Source: Hyphococcus aureus
GTDB lineage: Bacteria; Pseudomonadota; Alphaproteobacteria; Caulobacterales; Parvularculaceae
NCBI RefSeq assembly: GCF_042643165.1
Contig: NZ_JBHRSH010000002.1
Span: forward strand, 310,001-374,000
Direction of reading: 5' to 3'
Length of the DNA: 64,000 bases
Shown: piece by piece, positions 1 to 6,624 of the stretch
How the letters are laid out: each line of letters starts with the position of its first letter
Numbering within the stretch: position 1 is the first letter of the stretch
Made by a program: the position numbers and the translations under genes
The notes under the pieces: model-generated
The model's database searches: none
What the model saw: only the letters and a program-made list of their open reading frames with translations
Told to the model about the DNA's origin: nothing

Positions 1-448
1 TGAGTTTGAGTATCATGCGAGGATCTTTTTCAGCGACCTTCTGCATCGCTGTTCCGAGGCGCGCCTGAGCTTCGGCGTATTGGCGCGTGTACAAATTCAT
101 GTGACCGCCATCGCGGCTCGCAAGGTCACGCGCAAGATTGTCCCGGCCCAGCTCATCAAGCCGGGTGTCGAGCAGCTCATATTCCTTGGCGGAATCCATG
201 ATCATTTGCGCCGCCCGATCTGCGTCGGCGTTTGTCTCGATCGCCTCAATCGCGTCGGCAATCTGGTTCATCCGCGATGTGTAAAGCTTGATGGCATCCT
301 CTGATGTTTGCACATCTTTGGCGTAGCTCTCATATCTGACGCCTTTTTCCCCCGAATTGGCCGATTCCTGGCCTGTATCGTCGCCACCGCCGCAGGCCGC
401 CAGCCACAGCGCCGCAAAGGCCATAAATATACCTTTGATTTTATTCAA
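1..448 (-). CDS. Putative lipoprotein of unknown function, C-terminus beyond the left edge
   Basis: The minus frame from 448 stays open to the window edge, giving 149 visible residues. I place the start at a TTG because a GGGAGAGAG Shine-Dalgarno run lies just upstream (about 452-461) and this start supplies a lysine-containing n-region (LNKIKG). A hydrophobic stretch then ends in the lipobox LAAC, with the lipid-acceptor Cys at residue 19. An in-frame ATG at 424 would leave no positive n-region. After the Cys comes a Gly/Asp linker, then mostly charged, helix-prone sequence with no domain I recognise. The start faces away from the MBL-fold gene, whose stop lies about 40 bases upstream. Function unknown. 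Confidence 0.72.
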   Translation of the reverse strand, partial: MNKIKGIFMAFAALWLAACGGGDDTGQESANSGEKGVRYESYAKDVQTSEDAIKLYTSRMNQIADAIEAIETNADADRAAQMIMDSAKEYELLDTRLDELGRDNLARDLASRDGGHMNLYTRQYAEAQARLGTAMQKVAEKDPRMILKL

Positions 449-488
449 TTTTCTCTCTCCCGGCGTGTCCTAAAAGGACTATATACCG

Positions 489-1334
489 TTATTCAGCATT
501 TCCCATGACCGTCAAGCCGTCAAAAGCAGGTTCAATTCCTGCCGGCAGCATGTTTTTGAGGGTCTGATAGTCCATATGGACATGCAGGTTCGTCAGGAGT
601 CCCCGTCCCGGCCGCACGCGCGCAAGCCATTCCAGGGCCAGATCGAGATGCGCATGCGTTTTGTGGGGCTGATATTGCAGGGCGTCCACAATCCACGCAT
701 TAACACCGGATAAGATCGCAAAACTTTCTTCTGGCAGGCCGACGACATCGCTCGAATAGGCGATATCCCCAAAACGGAAGCCGAGCGAATTAACGCCGCC
801 ATGATACTGCAAGAAGGCTGTCACCGGGATTGGCCCGGACGGTCCGTCGATGGAAAAATCATCGCCGCAGGCTGGCATGTCCCGCTTATCGAGAATGGGC
901 GGGTAAAAACTCCCAGGCGCCTGCTCAAAACAATAGCGGAACCGGTCCACAATAGCGCCGCCGGTTGCGTCATCGATGTAAACCGGAATGCGTCGGCGCA
1001 TCTGCAGCGCTAAGACACGAAGGTCATCAATGCCATGGCTCTGATCTGCGTGATCATGGGTGAACAGCACAGCATCAAGGCGTGAACATTGAGCCGCGAG
1101 TAATTGCGTGCGCATGTCCGGCGACGTGTCCACGAGCACTGACGTTACCTTGTCCGGGGCGAAACCGAATTCGGGGTGCTCGCGTTGAACGAGGATCGAA
1201 CAACGCGAACGGCGATTTTTCGGTTCGTTCGGATCGCAGGCGCCCCAGTCACCCTTTCCATCTGGCCCGCCAAAGCGCGGAACGCCCCCTGATGAGCCGC
1301 TGCCGAGAATTGTAACCCGCAAGTTTCCCGTCAT
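489..1334 (-). CDS. MBL-fold metallo-hydrolase, PhnP-like
   Basis: A 281-residue metallo-beta-lactamase-fold protein. The N-terminal strand carries the GSGSSGGVP turn common to PhnP-type and tRNase Z-type enzymes. The metal motif is THDHADQ (His93, His95, Asp97), followed by HGIDDLR. The sixth position of HxHxDH is Gln rather than His; I believe this occurs in the alphaproteobacterial branch that follows TatD, but I cannot verify it here. Further conserved His residues lie near 178 and 251. It overlaps the TatD gene by four bases, so translational coupling is likely. Family members hydrolyse phosphodiesters, but the substrate of this branch is not known to me. Confidence 0.85.
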   Translation of the reverse strand: MTGNLRVTILGSGSSGGVPRFGGPDGKGDWGACDPNEPKNRRSRCSILVQREHPEFGFAPDKVTSVLVDTSPDMRTQLLAAQCSRLDAVLFTHDHADQSHGIDDLRVLALQMRRRIPVYIDDATGGAIVDRFRYCFEQAPGSFYPPILDKRDMPACGDDFSIDGPSGPIPVTAFLQYHGGVNSLGFRFGDIAYSSDVVGLPEESFAILSGVNAWIVDALQYQPHKTHAHLDLALEWLARVRPGRGLLTNLHVHMDYQTLKNMLPAGIEPAFDGLTVMGNAE

Positions 1335-2122
1335 GGTCTTGCCCGAGGGTCGCTGGCTTTCGAAAACAGCCGGAAGAAATTATCCGTGGTGATTTGCGCG
1401 ATCTCTTCGGCGCTTATCCCTTTAATCTCCGCCAGTTTCTCCGCGACATGCACGACGTAACCTGGTTCATTACGCCTTCCGCGCATGGGCACAGGCGCAA
1501 GATATGGGCAATCGGTTTCGATAATGATCCGGTCAAGCGGTGCCGCCTGCGCAATGGCGCGAATATCATTTGCATTCTTGAAAGTGATAATGCCCGAAAA
1601 CGAAATAAAACCACCGAGATCAAGCGCCGCTTTTGCAAGCGCTGGTCCGCCCGTATAACAATGGAGCAGGGGGGTGAAGGCCCCTTCCCTGTACTCGTTT
1701 TCGAGTAGTTCCATCGTTGCGTCGTCTGCGTCACGTGTATGAATGATCAGGGGGAGTTGGGTTTTGCGCGCCGCCATAATGTGGGCGCGGAAGACGGCGT
1801 CCTGCACATCGCGGCCCGAATATTCGTAGTAGAAATCGAGTCCGCACTCACCAATACCGACCACATTTTCGTCAGCCGCCAGATCGATCAAGGTTTTCGC
1901 CGTCAGATCGGCATCATCTTTTGCATAGTGTGGATGGACGCCGACGCTGCGCCAGATCAAGGGATCTTTAGCCGCAATTGCAGCGATGGCTTCGGTGGAT
2001 GAGAGCTGATCGGAGATCGTCAACATCGCTGAGACGCCTGCTGCGCGCGCGCGGTCAATGACCTCTTGAAGGTCATCGGCATACTGCTCCGAATGCAGAT
2101 TGACATGACTGTCGACAAGCAT
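1331..2122 (-). CDS. TatD family metal-dependent hydrolase (putative DNase)
   Basis: A 263-residue TIM-barrel amidohydrolase-like protein of normal TatD length. Visible family motifs are GIGECGLDFYYE (metal-bridging Glu), IIHTRDAD, LLHCYTGG and IETDCPYLAP (catalytic Asp). The N-terminal metal site reads DSHVNLH, so the second His of the usual HxH is Asn. TatD proteins are 3'-5' exonucleases and are also linked to D-amino-acyl-tRNA deacylation; the activity here is inferred. It lies five bases downstream of holB and overlaps the MBL gene, in a conserved alphaproteobacterial operon, although metG, which usually sits between holB and tatD, is absent. Confidence 0.9.
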   Translation of the reverse strand: MLVDSHVNLHSEQYADDLQEVIDRARAAGVSAMLTISDQLSSTEAIAAIAAKDPLIWRSVGVHPHYAKDDADLTAKTLIDLAADENVVGIGECGLDFYYEYSGRDVQDAVFRAHIMAARKTQLPLIIHTRDADDATMELLENEYREGAFTPLLHCYTGGPALAKAALDLGGFISFSGIITFKNANDIRAIAQAAPLDRIIIETDCPYLAPVPMRGRRNEPGYVVHVAEKLAEIKGISAEEIAQITTDNFFRLFSKASDPRARP

Positions 2123-2127
2123 GGGTC

Positions 2128-3150
2128 TCAGGCCGCTTTACGTTTCAGCGCATGGCGCATGTCGAACGCCACGGCCTCTAACAACTGGCCTCTGTCGAGG
2201 TTTAGAGCTTCGCCGCGCCCCATCAGCGCAGTTACTGCCTGCCACGCTTCAAGAAGGTCGCCCGCATCGGCATTTGTAAAACCAGCGGCTGAACCTTCCG
2301 TCGCCGCCATACGTGATGCGTCACTGAGGTTTGATATGACGGTGTCACGAAATACTGGCCAGCGCGCCTCTCCCGCCTTGCCCGAGACGCCGGAGATAAT
2401 TCTCGACAAGTCGCTCCCTTTTTGCGCCGCCTGTAAAAATCCATGAGCCAGTTTGATGGCTTCGGCCCCCTCACCCGCCGCCAGCGTCAGAGCGTAGCCA
2501 GGGCGCCCGCGAGCGTGGTCTGCGATATTGCCGGCGTCGCCGGCGCTGACGCCTTCATCAAGCAAGAGTTTTTCAATTTCAGCATTGGCGACAGGCGGCA
2601 GGTCGATACGCCGGCATCGGGAACGGATCGTTGGCAAGAGCCGGCCGGGCGCTGACGAGAGCAGCAGCAGGGTCGCCCCTTCCGGCGGTTCTTCAAGGGC
2701 TTTCAGCAAGGCATTGGCGGCGTTGCGATTCATATCGTCGGCAGTATCCACAATGGCGACGCGCGCGCCGGCCCCGGACGCGGTTCGGTTCAAAAACTGC
2801 GTCAGCTTGCGAATGGTTTCGACCGTGATTTCACCCTGACGGCGTCCTTTCTTCTCATCATAGAGCCGCTCCGCGACGAAGAGATCAGGATGGGCCTCGG
2901 CGGCGATATGGCGAAAGCTTCTAGCTGTTTCCGGCATATCCAGGGAATGCTCATCAGTCAGCGCAGAAGGCTCAAGCAGCGCTCTGGCGATGCGGTAGGC
3001 GAGGGTCGCCTTCCCGGCCCCTTCGGGTCCCGCCAGGATCCAGCCATGGGTTAGAGTTCCCTCCCCCATGGCGGCGCGCAAGCGCCGCTCCAGCGCTGAC
3101 CGGCCAATTTGACGGGATTGCGTGCGCGGAGGGGTCAATTCGTCTTCCAT
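2128..3150 (-). CDS. holB: DNA polymerase III subunit delta-prime
   Basis: A 340-residue AAA+ clamp-loader subunit. It carries a P-loop-like GPEGAGKAT near residue 41, the NALLKALEEPP segment typical of delta-prime, tau and gamma subunits, and the SRC sensor motif in TIRSRCRRI. Delta-prime is part of the complex that opens and loads the beta sliding clamp. The position immediately after tmk is the usual one in Alphaproteobacteria. The C-terminal collar region ends with a basic tail (HALKRKAA). Confidence 0.93.
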   Translation of the reverse strand: MEDELTPPRTQSRQIGRSALERRLRAAMGEGTLTHGWILAGPEGAGKATLAYRIARALLEPSALTDEHSLDMPETARSFRHIAAEAHPDLFVAERLYDEKKGRRQGEITVETIRKLTQFLNRTASGAGARVAIVDTADDMNRNAANALLKALEEPPEGATLLLLSSAPGRLLPTIRSRCRRIDLPPVANAEIEKLLLDEGVSAGDAGNIADHARGRPGYALTLAAGEGAEAIKLAHGFLQAAQKGSDLSRIISGVSGKAGEARWPVFRDTVISNLSDASRMAATEGSAAGFTNADAGDLLEAWQAVTALMGRGEALNLDRGQLLEAVAFDMRHALKRKAA

Positions 3151-3193
3151 GCCCTCGTAACTAGGGGTTTTACGGCCTCTTTGGAAGGGGCGT

Positions 3194-3850
3194 TCAGCGG
3201 TTCAGAAGCTTCGGAAATCGCGCCTGAATAACCGCGCCAATACGCGCTGCAACATCCATAATCTCGCCATCCGCGCTTATGACAGCGCAGCGATCCGGTT
3301 CACGCTTTGCGATTTCAAGGAAGGCCTGACGAACCTTCTCCTGATAGGCGCTCCCCTTGGATTCAAATCGCTGTTCTGTGTCGCCGGTAGAGCCGGAGCG
3401 CTTCAAGCCCTCATCGACCGCAAGATCGAGGATGAAGGTCAGATCAGGGCCCTGTGCGCCGACGACAAGCTTGTAGAGAGTTGAGACGGCCTCCTCACCC
3501 AATTCGCCGGCAAGACCCTGATAGGCCATGGAAGAGTCCGCGAAGCGATCGGTGATGACGACTGCGCCGCGCGCCAGCGCCGGTACGATTGTTCGTTCAA
3601 GATGATCCGCGCGTGACGCATACATCAGCAACGCTTCCGTGAGAGGCGACCATTTGTCAGCCTCCCCTTCAAGAAGCAATTTTCGGATCGCTTCCGCGCC
3701 TGGCGATCCGCCCGGCTCTCGCGTCACCACGACTTCGCGCCCGGCTTCGCGCAACGCCTTGGCCAGCACTTTAATCTGCGTCGATTTTCCCGCGCCGTCT
3801 CCGCCCTCAAAACTGATGAAAAAGCCGGAGGAACTCTTAGGCGTCATCAT
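3194..3850 (-). CDS. tmk: Thymidylate kinase
   Basis: A 218-residue dTMP kinase that makes dTDP for DNA synthesis. The P-loop is FEGGDGAGKST near residues 14-24; the substrate-binding VTREPGGSPGAE loop and the TDRFADSSMAYQG motif follow, all hallmarks of bacterial Tmk. The start ATG directly abuts the stop codon of the upstream carboxypeptidase gene, so the two are probably coupled. A second ATG lies one codon in. Forty-three bases separate it from holB. Confidence 0.96.
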   Translation of the reverse strand: MMTPKSSSGFFISFEGGDGAGKSTQIKVLAKALREAGREVVVTREPGGSPGAEAIRKLLLEGEADKWSPLTEALLMYASRADHLERTIVPALARGAVVITDRFADSSMAYQGLAGELGEEAVSTLYKLVVGAQGPDLTFILDLAVDEGLKRSGSTGDTEQRFESKGSAYQEKVRQAFLEIAKREPDRCAVISADGEIMDVAARIGAVIQARFPKLLNR

Positions 3851-5026
3851 CTAGTCTGCCGACGGCGCATCCGGCGCTCCGGTTGACGGCTTCGCCAGCA
3901 GTTTTCCTGCGGCAAGGCCGATCTTGCCCCAGATGCCCGTTTCGGGAACCGCCCGCCCGGCGTAGAGCGCATATTCACGGGCAGGCCCTGAAGGCGCTTC
4001 AACCCTGAGCGTGCCGATCTGCTGGCCCTCCTTGATGGGGGCGGATACTGGCCCTGAATAGATGATCGTCGCTTTTGCTTCGTCGAGAAGTGAGCGGTGC
4101 AAAATCAGTTTCACAGGCTCCCGGGCGATCAACGGCACGGTTGCGGCCTTGCCTTTGAAGACTTCCGCTTCGCCCACAATATCACCCGGTTCAAAGAATG
4201 TTCGTGTATTGAAATCGTTGAAGGCGAGGCGCAGGAGGCGCGCTGACTCCGTTGCGCGTTCGCGTTCCGAAGAAAGTCCGTTGACGACGACAATTCTACG
4301 CTCGCCGTTCATGACCGCGGAACCGACAAGGCCATAACCGGATTCTTCCGTATGCCCTGTTTTAAGGCCGTCCGCGCCTTCCACCATGTCGAGGATCGGA
4401 TTGCGGTTCGACTGGCGGATTTTCTCCCAGGTAAACTCGCGCTCGGCAAAGAGCGCGTAATACTGGCCATATTCGGAAATGATACGGCTTGTCAGAATAC
4501 CCAGGTCGCGCATGCTCATCTTGTGGTTTGGGTCAGGCATGCCATGGGGGTTGGCGAAGGTGGAATCATTCAGGCCCCATTCATGAGCCTTTTGATTCAT
4601 CAGTTGAACGAAAGCCTCTTCGGACCCGGAAATATTCTCCGCGACAACGATGCAAGCGTCATTGCCTGACTGAACGATAATGCCGCGCACTATGTCGAGA
4701 ACAGGAATGCTGTCGCCAACGCGCACCCACATGGAGGAGCCTTCGCGTTCGCGCCATGCTTTCTCGCTGACATCAAATTCATCAGTCAGTTTGAGCGAGC
4801 CGTTTTTCAGCCGTTCAAAAACAATGGCCACCGTCATCAGCTTCGACATGGAGGCTGGCGCCGTTGGGGTGCGCGCATTTTTTTCGTAAAGAATTTCGCC
4901 GGTGCGGTAATCCATGATGAGCGCATATTCGGCGGGCGTCGTCAGCGGCGTTGGAGCCTGCGCGAAAGACTGTCCGATGCTTACCGCGGCGAGCGCGAAA
5001 GCGGCGATGATCTGCGAAAACTTCAA
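3851..5026 (-). CDS. D-alanyl-D-alanine carboxypeptidase (PBP5/6 family)
   Basis: A penicillin-binding protein of the DacA/DacC type that trims the terminal D-Ala from peptidoglycan pentapeptides. I choose the TTG at 5026, because AGGAG sits about eight bases upstream and the protein then begins MKFSQIIAAFALAAVS, a textbook signal peptide cleaved near SFA-Q. From this start it has 391 residues. Catalytic motifs are SMSK (SxxK, Ser59), SGN and KTG in GLKTGHTEE, followed by the PBP5 C-terminal beta-rich domain. A longer reading from a TTG at 5041 lacks a ribosome binding site. It is the first gene before tmk-holB. Confidence 0.93.
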   Translation of the reverse strand: MKFSQIIAAFALAAVSIGQSFAQAPTPLTTPAEYALIMDYRTGEILYEKNARTPTAPASMSKLMTVAIVFERLKNGSLKLTDEFDVSEKAWREREGSSMWVRVGDSIPVLDIVRGIIVQSGNDACIVVAENISGSEEAFVQLMNQKAHEWGLNDSTFANPHGMPDPNHKMSMRDLGILTSRIISEYGQYYALFAEREFTWEKIRQSNRNPILDMVEGADGLKTGHTEESGYGLVGSAVMNGERRIVVVNGLSSERERATESARLLRLAFNDFNTRTFFEPGDIVGEAEVFKGKAATVPLIAREPVKLILHRSLLDEAKATIIYSGPVSAPIKEGQQIGTLRVEAPSGPAREYALYAGRAVPETGIWGKIGLAAGKLLAKPSTGAPDAPSAD

Positions 5027-5103
5027 AACGCGTCTCCTCAACTTACTTGGGCGGCTGACATTCTTCCGCCAACGCTTTGATTTACATCATCTAAAAGGCA
5101 TTC

Positions 5104-6114
5104 TTATGGCGTCAGCGTGACCAGCGACGCATCAGCATAACCTGCTCTGCGCACGGCTTCCAATTTTTCTGCGGCAGTCTCTATCGACGAGAACGGCCCC
5201 AGATTGACCCGGTAAAACACAGTTCCCGCCTCGGTTTCAACACGGGACATTCTGAGCGTTCCAATATCCCCAAGCTGGGCGCGCAGGCCGTCTATATTAT
5301 CGAGGCGTGAGAGCGCGGCCACGCGGATCACATAGATCGCCTCCGTCGGCTGATCAGCGCTGGCGGATGGATGCACCAGGCGCGCATCGTCCGGGTCTGG
5401 CGTCGAAAGATCAGCAGCGGGGATTTCCGCTTCCGCGCTGTCCGGCGTTTCCGCCTCCGCTATCGCGACTTCCTCCGCGCCCGGGGTCAGGGCCGGTGCG
5501 CTTTCCATACTAGTCAGAAGTTCGGAAATCGGGTCGCAATCAGGGTCAACGCCGGGTCGTATCGTCTCTTGACGCACCGGCGCTGCGCGCGCCACCCGGT
5601 CCTCGCGCGGCGATGTTTTTGGCGCTGCGGCAGTCAATGGAGCCCGCCCTGCATAGCGCACACGAACGCGCGCGGTGCCCTGTTCTTCGAATCCAAGCTC
5701 GCGAGCCGCCTCCCGGGACATATCGATGATGCGGTCGCCTACAAACGGACCCCGGTCATTCAGCCGGACGACCACGGAGCGGCCGTTTTCAAGATTTGTA
5801 ACCTCCACCATGGACGGAAGCGGCAGCGTCGTATGCGCCGCCGACAGCCTGTTCATGTCAAAAATTTCGCCATTGGCGGTGAGGCGCCCATGAAATTGCG
5901 ATCCGTACCATGAAGCGACGCCGACCTTGGAATAGTTCGGGTCTTCAGCCGGGTAATAGGTTTTACCCTTCACCTTGTAGGGCTTGCCGACTTTATAGTG
6001 CGGATCGCCACCTCCTCCGCTGGACGCCTGTCTAGGCGTCGTCGTGCAGGCGGCGGCGAGCGCCAGAAGCAGCAGCGGGATTAGCTTGAGTGAGGAAGAC
6101 GCCTGAGAGCCCAT
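5104..6114 (-). CDS. rlpA: RlpA-family septal lytic transglycosylase with SPOR domain, lipoprotein
   Basis: A 336-residue lipoprotein: signal peptide with LAAAC lipobox (Cys23), a double-psi beta-barrel domain (GVASWYGSQFHG to about residue 150, including the LNDRGPF motif with catalytic Asp), a low-complexity acidic linker, and a C-terminal SPOR domain (about residues 260-335) that binds denuded septal glycan. Family members cleave naked glycan strands at the division site. The start has no clear Shine-Dalgarno. A perfect CtrA-type site lies 68 bases upstream, consistent with cell-cycle control. It heads the dac-tmk-holB cluster. Confidence 0.93.
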   Translation of the reverse strand: MGSQASSSLKLIPLLLLALAAACTTTPRQASSGGGGDPHYKVGKPYKVKGKTYYPAEDPNYSKVGVASWYGSQFHGRLTANGEIFDMNRLSAAHTTLPLPSMVEVTNLENGRSVVVRLNDRGPFVGDRIIDMSREAARELGFEEQGTARVRVRYAGRAPLTAAAPKTSPREDRVARAAPVRQETIRPGVDPDCDPISELLTSMESAPALTPGAEEVAIAEAETPDSAEAEIPAADLSTPDPDDARLVHPSASADQPTEAIYVIRVAALSRLDNIDGLRAQLGDIGTLRMSRVETEAGTVFYRVNLGPFSSIETAAEKLEAVRRAGYADASLVTLTP

Positions 6115-6181
6115 GGGAATACTGTTTGTTACGGTTGCGGGATCGCGCCGCGGAAAGCGTCTCTGGATTAGTCCGCGAGGG

Positions 6182-6197
6182 TTAACACCTTATTAAC
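6182..6197 (-). promoter_or_regulatory. CtrA-type binding site upstream of rlpA
   Basis: TTAA at 6182-6185, seven bases, then TTAAC at 6193-6197. The site also reads as TTAA-N7-TTAAC on the minus strand, so it is a full match to the Caulobacter CtrA consensus in both directions. It lies about 68 bases upstream of the rlpA start, a usual position for an activator or repressor site. Confidence 0.6.
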
Positions 6198-6327
6198 CAT
6201 GCTTGACGGTCCTTTGTCACTTCAGTGGAAAGTAGCGCCCTCTCCCGCCCGGACGGAACGTCACCATAGCCGCCCGAGGCGGCGGTGTTCGGTTTCGCCA
6301 TCACCTCCTTGAATGCCGAACGCTTAG

Positions 6328-6356
6328 TTGCATCGGCCCGTGTGGCAATGTAGACA
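6328..6356 (+). promoter_or_regulatory. Promoter of tRNA-Ser(UGA)
   Basis: A -35-like TTGCAT (6328-6333) and a -10-like TAGACA (6351-6356) are separated by 17 bases, putting transcription start a few bases before the tRNA at 6372. Inferred from spacing and position only. Confidence 0.45.
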
Positions 6357-6371
6357 GCAGCCGCTGCTCTC

Positions 6372-6461
6372 GGAGGGGTGGCAGAGTGGTCGATTGCGAC
6401 GGTCTTGAAAACCGTTGAGCGTGCAAGCGTTCCGTGGGTTCGAATCCCACCCCCTCCGCCA
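6372..6461 (+). tRNA. tRNA-Ser (anticodon UGA)
   Basis: The acceptor stem GGAGGGG (6372-6378) pairs with CCCCTCC (6451-6457), followed by discriminator G and an encoded CCA (6459-6461). The anticodon stem ACGGT/ACCGT encloses the loop CTTGAAA with anticodon TGA. The T arm contains GGTTCGAATCC. A long variable arm marks it as a class II serine tRNA. Confidence 0.96.
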
Positions 6462-6553
6462 GCGCTGTTCTCATCTTACGTTGTTTATGTGAGACGCAGC
6501 TTCAGGCCGCCCCCTGATTTGAATCTTTCTCCACTCAAAATCCGGGCAAAGAA

Positions 6554-6583
6554 AAACGCTGCGCCGAAAACGACGCAGCGTTT
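6554..6583 (-). terminator. Rho-independent terminator of the TonB receptor gene
   Basis: A ten-base-pair stem (6554-6563 with 6574-6583) and ten-base loop; on the minus strand it runs into a T-rich tract (TTTTTCTTT). A second, purely GC hairpin lies nearer the stop codon around 6598-6614. Confidence 0.75.
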
Positions 6584-6624
6584 GGAGGGAAAATCGGGCG
6601 GCGCTTCGCGCCGCTCGACAGTCG

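Larger units (their letters stand above)
6115..6371. other. Intergenic region between rlpA and tRNA-Ser
   Basis: A 257-base gap holding the rlpA promoter region with a CtrA-type site, a short GC hairpin (6269-6283, stem of six, no T run) and the tRNA promoter. I see no open frame with coding character here. Confidence 0.6.

Noticed and set aside
6269..6283. GC hairpin considered as a terminator or small RNA
   Set aside because: A stem of six with a three-base loop and no T run; no promoter or gene end close enough to support a role.
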